A stretch of DNA of 64,000 bases from Colletotrichum lupini (lineage: Eukaryota; Ascomycota; Sordariomycetes; Glomerellales; Glomerellaceae): positions 4,526,001 through 4,590,000 of the forward strand of contig NC_064675.1 in assembly GCF_023278565.1 (NCBI RefSeq). The letters run 5' to 3'. The notes under the pieces were generated by a model. It was not told the DNA's origin and ran no database searches. It saw nothing but the letters and a program-made list of their open reading frames with translations. The position numbers and the translations under genes were made by a program. Shown here in pieces: positions 60,101 through 64,000 of this stretch (positions within the stretch are counted from its first letter, which is position 1; each line of letters starts with the position of its first letter).

Positions 60101-61320
60101 AGCTGGCAGGGGGATAGACACCAGCAGAGCGAGCAGCCTATGGATGTTTTGGGCTCGTGGTACGGGTGTTTGTGCGATGGCCATGGGGAAGAGATATGTT
60201 CTGTTATGCCCGTTACAGTGCTGGAAGGGAAAGAGAAACGACGTTTCGTCTCTTACACAAACGCTCTGGCACCGCACTTGAGGTGACGGCGGCTACTGTG
60301 ACAAAACATTGCATAGTTTGGACGGAAAACCCGCGCGGCGATGTGATGGACACACGACTCGACGCATGTTGAATTGACGGGCGCCGTGAATCATGGCTGG
60401 CCGATTCGACGGACAACCGGGGGCCACTGATCTTTGGTCTTCGGATATCGGAGAACGGCCGCTCCAGCTTTTCCTCTACCTTTGCAACCTCTGCCTGCCT
60501 TCTTCTCCTACTCTGTCGCCCGGAGAGACCCCGGGTTTGACAGTCCGTGTTCTCAGGGATCTTCCAGGAACCTCGGTCTCTAGCAAGAACTTCCTTCTTT
60601 TCTTCTGCGGCTAATGTGATCTCTCCCCCGGGTCCCTGACATGTCTTCGGGTTCTCACTCGTTCTATGGACCATTTGCGGTTGTTTCGGTTCGGCGGAGC
60701 ATCCCAGAGAAAGAGTCTTTACATCCCGGAAGAAGATCCATTTAGGCAAAGGGCAGAAGATCAACCAAGGAATTCTGTTGGTTCGTGACAAGTGCGATGG
60801 GAAAAGGAGCAGAAAAAAAAACCCAAGAACCACCTTCACTGGACCCCCTCCCGAAAAAAGGAGGAATAGGAACCAGAGAACGCAAAGAAGTGTTCCTGAG
60901 AGGGCTGTACGGCAGACTGCAAGAGGCACTCCGCCAAAACCGTTCTTTCTAATAGACCTACGGCTACCGTAAATTTTAGGCATCAATAGTGCGACTTTCT
61001 TATATATATAAATGAATATTATAATAAATCCCGTATATTATTATAAGGAATTGCTTGCGACCGTAGGTAATAGTGGTTACGTAAGGGTAGTTATACTGCT
61101 TAGTAAAAGTAGGGTAGCTAGGGGGCATATCCTCCTGTAATGGATTCGGGATGCGGCCGGCGACAGGACGCCGATGACTCAGCGACCGGTGCACGGATCT
61201 CATTACGAAAGAACTTTCTAGGAAGCAGAGCCCTTACGAAGGACTCTGCAAGCTTTAGTCTTACAATACACCCATACCTACATTGTAGCCTCGCTGGTTA
61301 AGTGCTCATAGCCTAATCTC
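57169..61320. other. 4.2 kb right of the Rua1-type gene, no supported gene
   Basis: The first 0.8 kb is T-rich and probably the 3' UTR. The rest is mixed spacer, with minus-strand frames at 58849-59700 and 60213-60986 that I do not accept as genes. From about 60985 the sequence turns AT-rich, returns briefly to normal composition at about 61120-61320, and then enters the RIP block. Confidence 0.6.
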
Positions 61321-61502
61321 TTACACCTCCCTACTAATTTCTATTACTAATTAATTTCCCTTTCCTCTTAACTAACCTAATATTCCTTAAGTAAGGTAAG
61401 TAATCTACTTACGCCCCTATAGTTACTTATTAGTAATTATATTTCGCTTTATTATACTTTATACCCTTTTCTACTTTATTTTTATTACTATTACCTAATT
61501 AT

Positions 61503-61662
61503 ATACGCAATTATAAGTATAATATTCGCGATTTACTAATTAGAAATATTAATTAGGTATAATTAGGTAATTTTATACGCAATTACTAGTGTAATTTTTA
61601 TTAATTAGTAATTATGCTTTTTCTTGGGCTAATATACGCGCAATTATAAATATAATTACGCG
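61503..61662. repeat. Three degenerate copies of a TACGC-AATTA motif
   Basis: Copies begin near 61503, 61574 and 61632, each with ATACGC(GC)AATTA followed within 10 bases by TAAT. Spacing is about 60-70 bases. They could be the remains of a tandem repeat inside the RIP block. Confidence 0.5.
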
Positions 61663-62108
61663 TATATACCTATTTATAATTTAATTCTTTTTATTTACTT
61701 TTTTCTTTAGTATTAACTATTTACGTATATATACTAATAATTTCGTATAGGACACTCCTTTTCTTAATAATTACGTACGCCGTATAATACTTATAATAAG
61801 CGCTTAATATAGCGTTCTGGCCCGTATTAAGGGTATATAGCTCCTAACGGTCCCCGTATACTAACCTACGTAATACCTTAACGACCTTACGTTTTATAAA
61901 ATAACCTCTTACTTTCTTATTAATATATATACTTCTATATAATAGCTTCTTTATTATACGGATTCTTATATTATTTATAAGCTCTTTATCTTCCCTTTCG
62001 AAGACTTTTTATTAAATCTATAACCTTAGTATTATATAGGTTAGTATATACTACCCTATACTATTTAATATTACTATACTAACTTATATAATCTAGCCCT
62101 AGCGTTAA

Positions 62109-62663
62109 ATTAAGCTTAACCCTAAGATTACTAAGAATGGCCGTTATGTACCCCTAGATATTACTATAACTCGTACTTAGGCTACTAATACTATCTAGAC
62201 GACTATATATAGCGACGCTAAAACTAGTACTAAGTCGTACGCTTATTATAAAGTTAGTAAAGGCATTTTTACTAATTACGTTGCCTTTATAAGTAAGGGC
62301 TACTTTAGTTATAACTATATATTTACTATATACGAGTATATACTCGTTATGCCTCTTATTATTACTCGTACGTTACCTTATACTACTTTATATTTATTTA
62401 TAGTTTACTAACGGTTCGTACTAGCTTATAATACGCCTATTAAGGTTATTAAGCACGGTCGTAACTATAAGGGCTATAATAAAGTCCGTATTAGCGCTCT
62501 ACTTAAGTCTCTAGGTACTATCCCCGCTATATACCTCTATATAATAATAGAAGCCCTTAAATAGGTAGCTAAGTAGGCTAAAAATAATAAAGAGGGTATA
62601 TATAATAATATATAGGATTATAAGGAGCGTTACTAACTTATATAAACTCTAAATAAAAAGTAA
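62109..62663 (+). pseudogene. Possible RIP-decayed coding sequence of a repeat element
   Basis: One plus-strand frame (codons starting at multiples of three) has only TAG and TAA stops (at 62178, 62196, 62409, 62562, 62574, 62613, 62634, 62643 and 62661), no TGA. All but possibly the last could be CAG or CAA changed by RIP. It is stop-free from 62199 to 62408, about 70 codons, while the other two plus frames are interrupted there despite the same AT content. The frame lies inside the RIP block. I do not recognise the product, and chance is not excluded. Confidence 0.4.
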
Positions 62664-64000
62664 TTAATTTAATATTCTTATATAGTATAGTATAGGAGTT
62701 TATATAGGTATATATTAAGATATAATATAGTTAGGCTTAATACCCGGGCAGTAAGGCCCCTATAGAGTCGTAGAGTACTTACTAACTATAAGCTAGAGTA
62801 TACGCGCTTAGTTTAGCCTATAAGAGGTCGTAACTAACTATATAAAAGCTCCCCCTAAAGTTTAACGTTTTTAGTAAAATTATAGAACTTTTATTTATTA
62901 TATATTATTATTATGTGCTTTTCTATCCTTTTTAGCGTTATAAATCTCTATAAGCGTCTATATTTCTATATATATACTTATAAGACCTTATAAGTAAAAG
63001 GATACCCCTATATATCGCTATAATTATATATAAACATTTACCCCTTACTTAAAATTTCTTTTTTAGTTTCTTACTTTATATATTATTACTTTCTTAGAAT
63101 AGTACGACTACGTATTAATCTTTTATTATATCGAACGATAATTATTATAAAGTTAAAGAGTAATTAGACTTATAATATAATTATTATATATATTTTTATA
63201 GTTTCTAGTACTAGAATTATAAAGCGAACTTTCGAACGTTAACTTATGAAATAGGACTTATAACGAGAAGAGCGTACGGTCTTTTCTAAGGATTTATTAA
63301 TTCGTATTTAAGAATTATTTTTCTAATAATACTTAAACGATAAAAATATCCTTTTTTAACTCTAGTCTAAAGGATTTATAATTACGGCTATAGAATTATT
63401 AACACTTTATTAATAGAATTAGCTTTAGTAACGATAAATACTAAAATAGCTCGTAATTATATAATAACGATTAGAAGAGTTCTTTTTTAGTATATTAGAG
63501 GTTACTTACCGTACTAAAGGGTACGGTAGAGAGTATTTTTATATATAGGTTCGCTAATAAGCTTATATTATTAACTAAGATAAACTATACCTTATATATT
63601 ATAAAACCTTTTTATAATAAGTTTAAAATTAGTTAAGTAAGATAAGGTACTATTATAAAGGGTTTACGACTCTTAAACTAAATTATATTTAGTCTTTAAA
63701 TACGTATAATAAGCTTTTACTATTTAGATTTAAAATCTATATTAATATTAATACTTATTTGCGGTTTATTATATAGTTCTATATAGGGGTTTCTACCTAT
63801 ACGTCCCGGAATATACTTATATAATATTTTACTATTATTTAATAACGGGGATTTACGCTATTACGAGTTTGTTTAAACTAAAAGAAAGAAACCGTTCTTA
63901 TGTCTAGTATTTATTATTACTTTTTATAACACCGTTTAATAGTAAAAAGTCTAATTATATTCCGTAATTACTAGATCTTTAGCAAAAGTATCTATAACGT

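Larger units (their letters stand above)
61330..64000. repeat. AT-rich RIP-mutated repeat block, continuing past the window
   Basis: The composition changes sharply: TpA is extremely common while CpA and TpG almost vanish and CpG remains. In 62161-62220, for example, I count 15 TA and no CA or TG in 60 bases. This is the mark of repeat-induced point mutation, which converts CpA to TpA on either strand in duplicated DNA. The block is therefore probably old transposon sequence. It has no intact ORF of useful length and its family is not recognisable by eye. The right boundary is not in the window. Confidence 0.9.

Noticed and set aside
60213..60986. 257-codon frame on the minus strand
   Set aside because: A hydrophobic stretch is present but no motif or support for splicing; composition fits spacer.

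Overview
The window reads as nuclear DNA of a filamentous ascomycete, most likely a Sordariomycete. Genes are interrupted by short introns (48-108 bp, with a few longer ones), using GT..AG ends and CTAAC/CTGAC branch sites. The proteins recognised are typical of Pezizomycotina: a 93-residue G-protein gamma, a two-domain WSC protein and a Rua1-type zinc regulator. The last ~2.7 kb is an AT-rich block almost without CpA and TpG, the mark of repeat-induced point mutation (RIP). I cannot name genus or species.

Layout. 1-3523 (+): a 5'-truncated Nto1/BRPF-type PHD protein of the NuA3 histone acetyltransferase. 3.5-11.1 kb: no gene seen. 11092-12309 (+): the PP1 phosphatase catalytic subunit. 13883-14978 (-): a SelW-like Rdx-family protein. 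18363-18752 (-): the heterotrimeric G-protein gamma subunit. 21717-25226 (+): eIF3a (TIF32). 29595-31493 (+): a secreted WSC-domain protein. 32274-32345 (+): tRNA-Thr(UGU). 34478-35983 (+): an Stm1/SERBP1-type ribosome-binding protein in six exons. 38870-39721 (+): an unrecognised Cys-containing protein. 39877-41729 (-): a 12-helix MFS transporter. 42454-44825 (-): Arp8 of the INO80 remodeller. 46221-46985 (+): a Pro-rich protein of unknown role. 55166-57168 (+): a Rua1-type zinc regulator behind a long leader with upstream ORFs. From ~61.3 kb the sequence is RIP-degraded repeat, with one frame near 62.1-62.66 kb that looks like a decayed coding sequence.

The genes are mostly single-copy housekeeping functions (chromatin, translation, signalling) and do not form a pathway or a biosynthetic cluster. 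Gene density is low: thirteen genes including the tRNA in about 61 kb, with gene-free gaps of 7.6 and 8.2 kb. Those gaps hold microsatellites, pyrimidine-rich leaders and many copies of a short GGTAAGG/CCTTACC-type motif, but no ORF I could support.

I found no convincing new multi-gene system. The items most worth checking are the RIP block and its decayed frame, the ATGA-overlapping upstream ORF of the Rua1-type gene, the in-frame N-terminal extension of G gamma, the start-codon-only first exon of eIF3a, the altered PP1 tail, and the two unrecognised genes.
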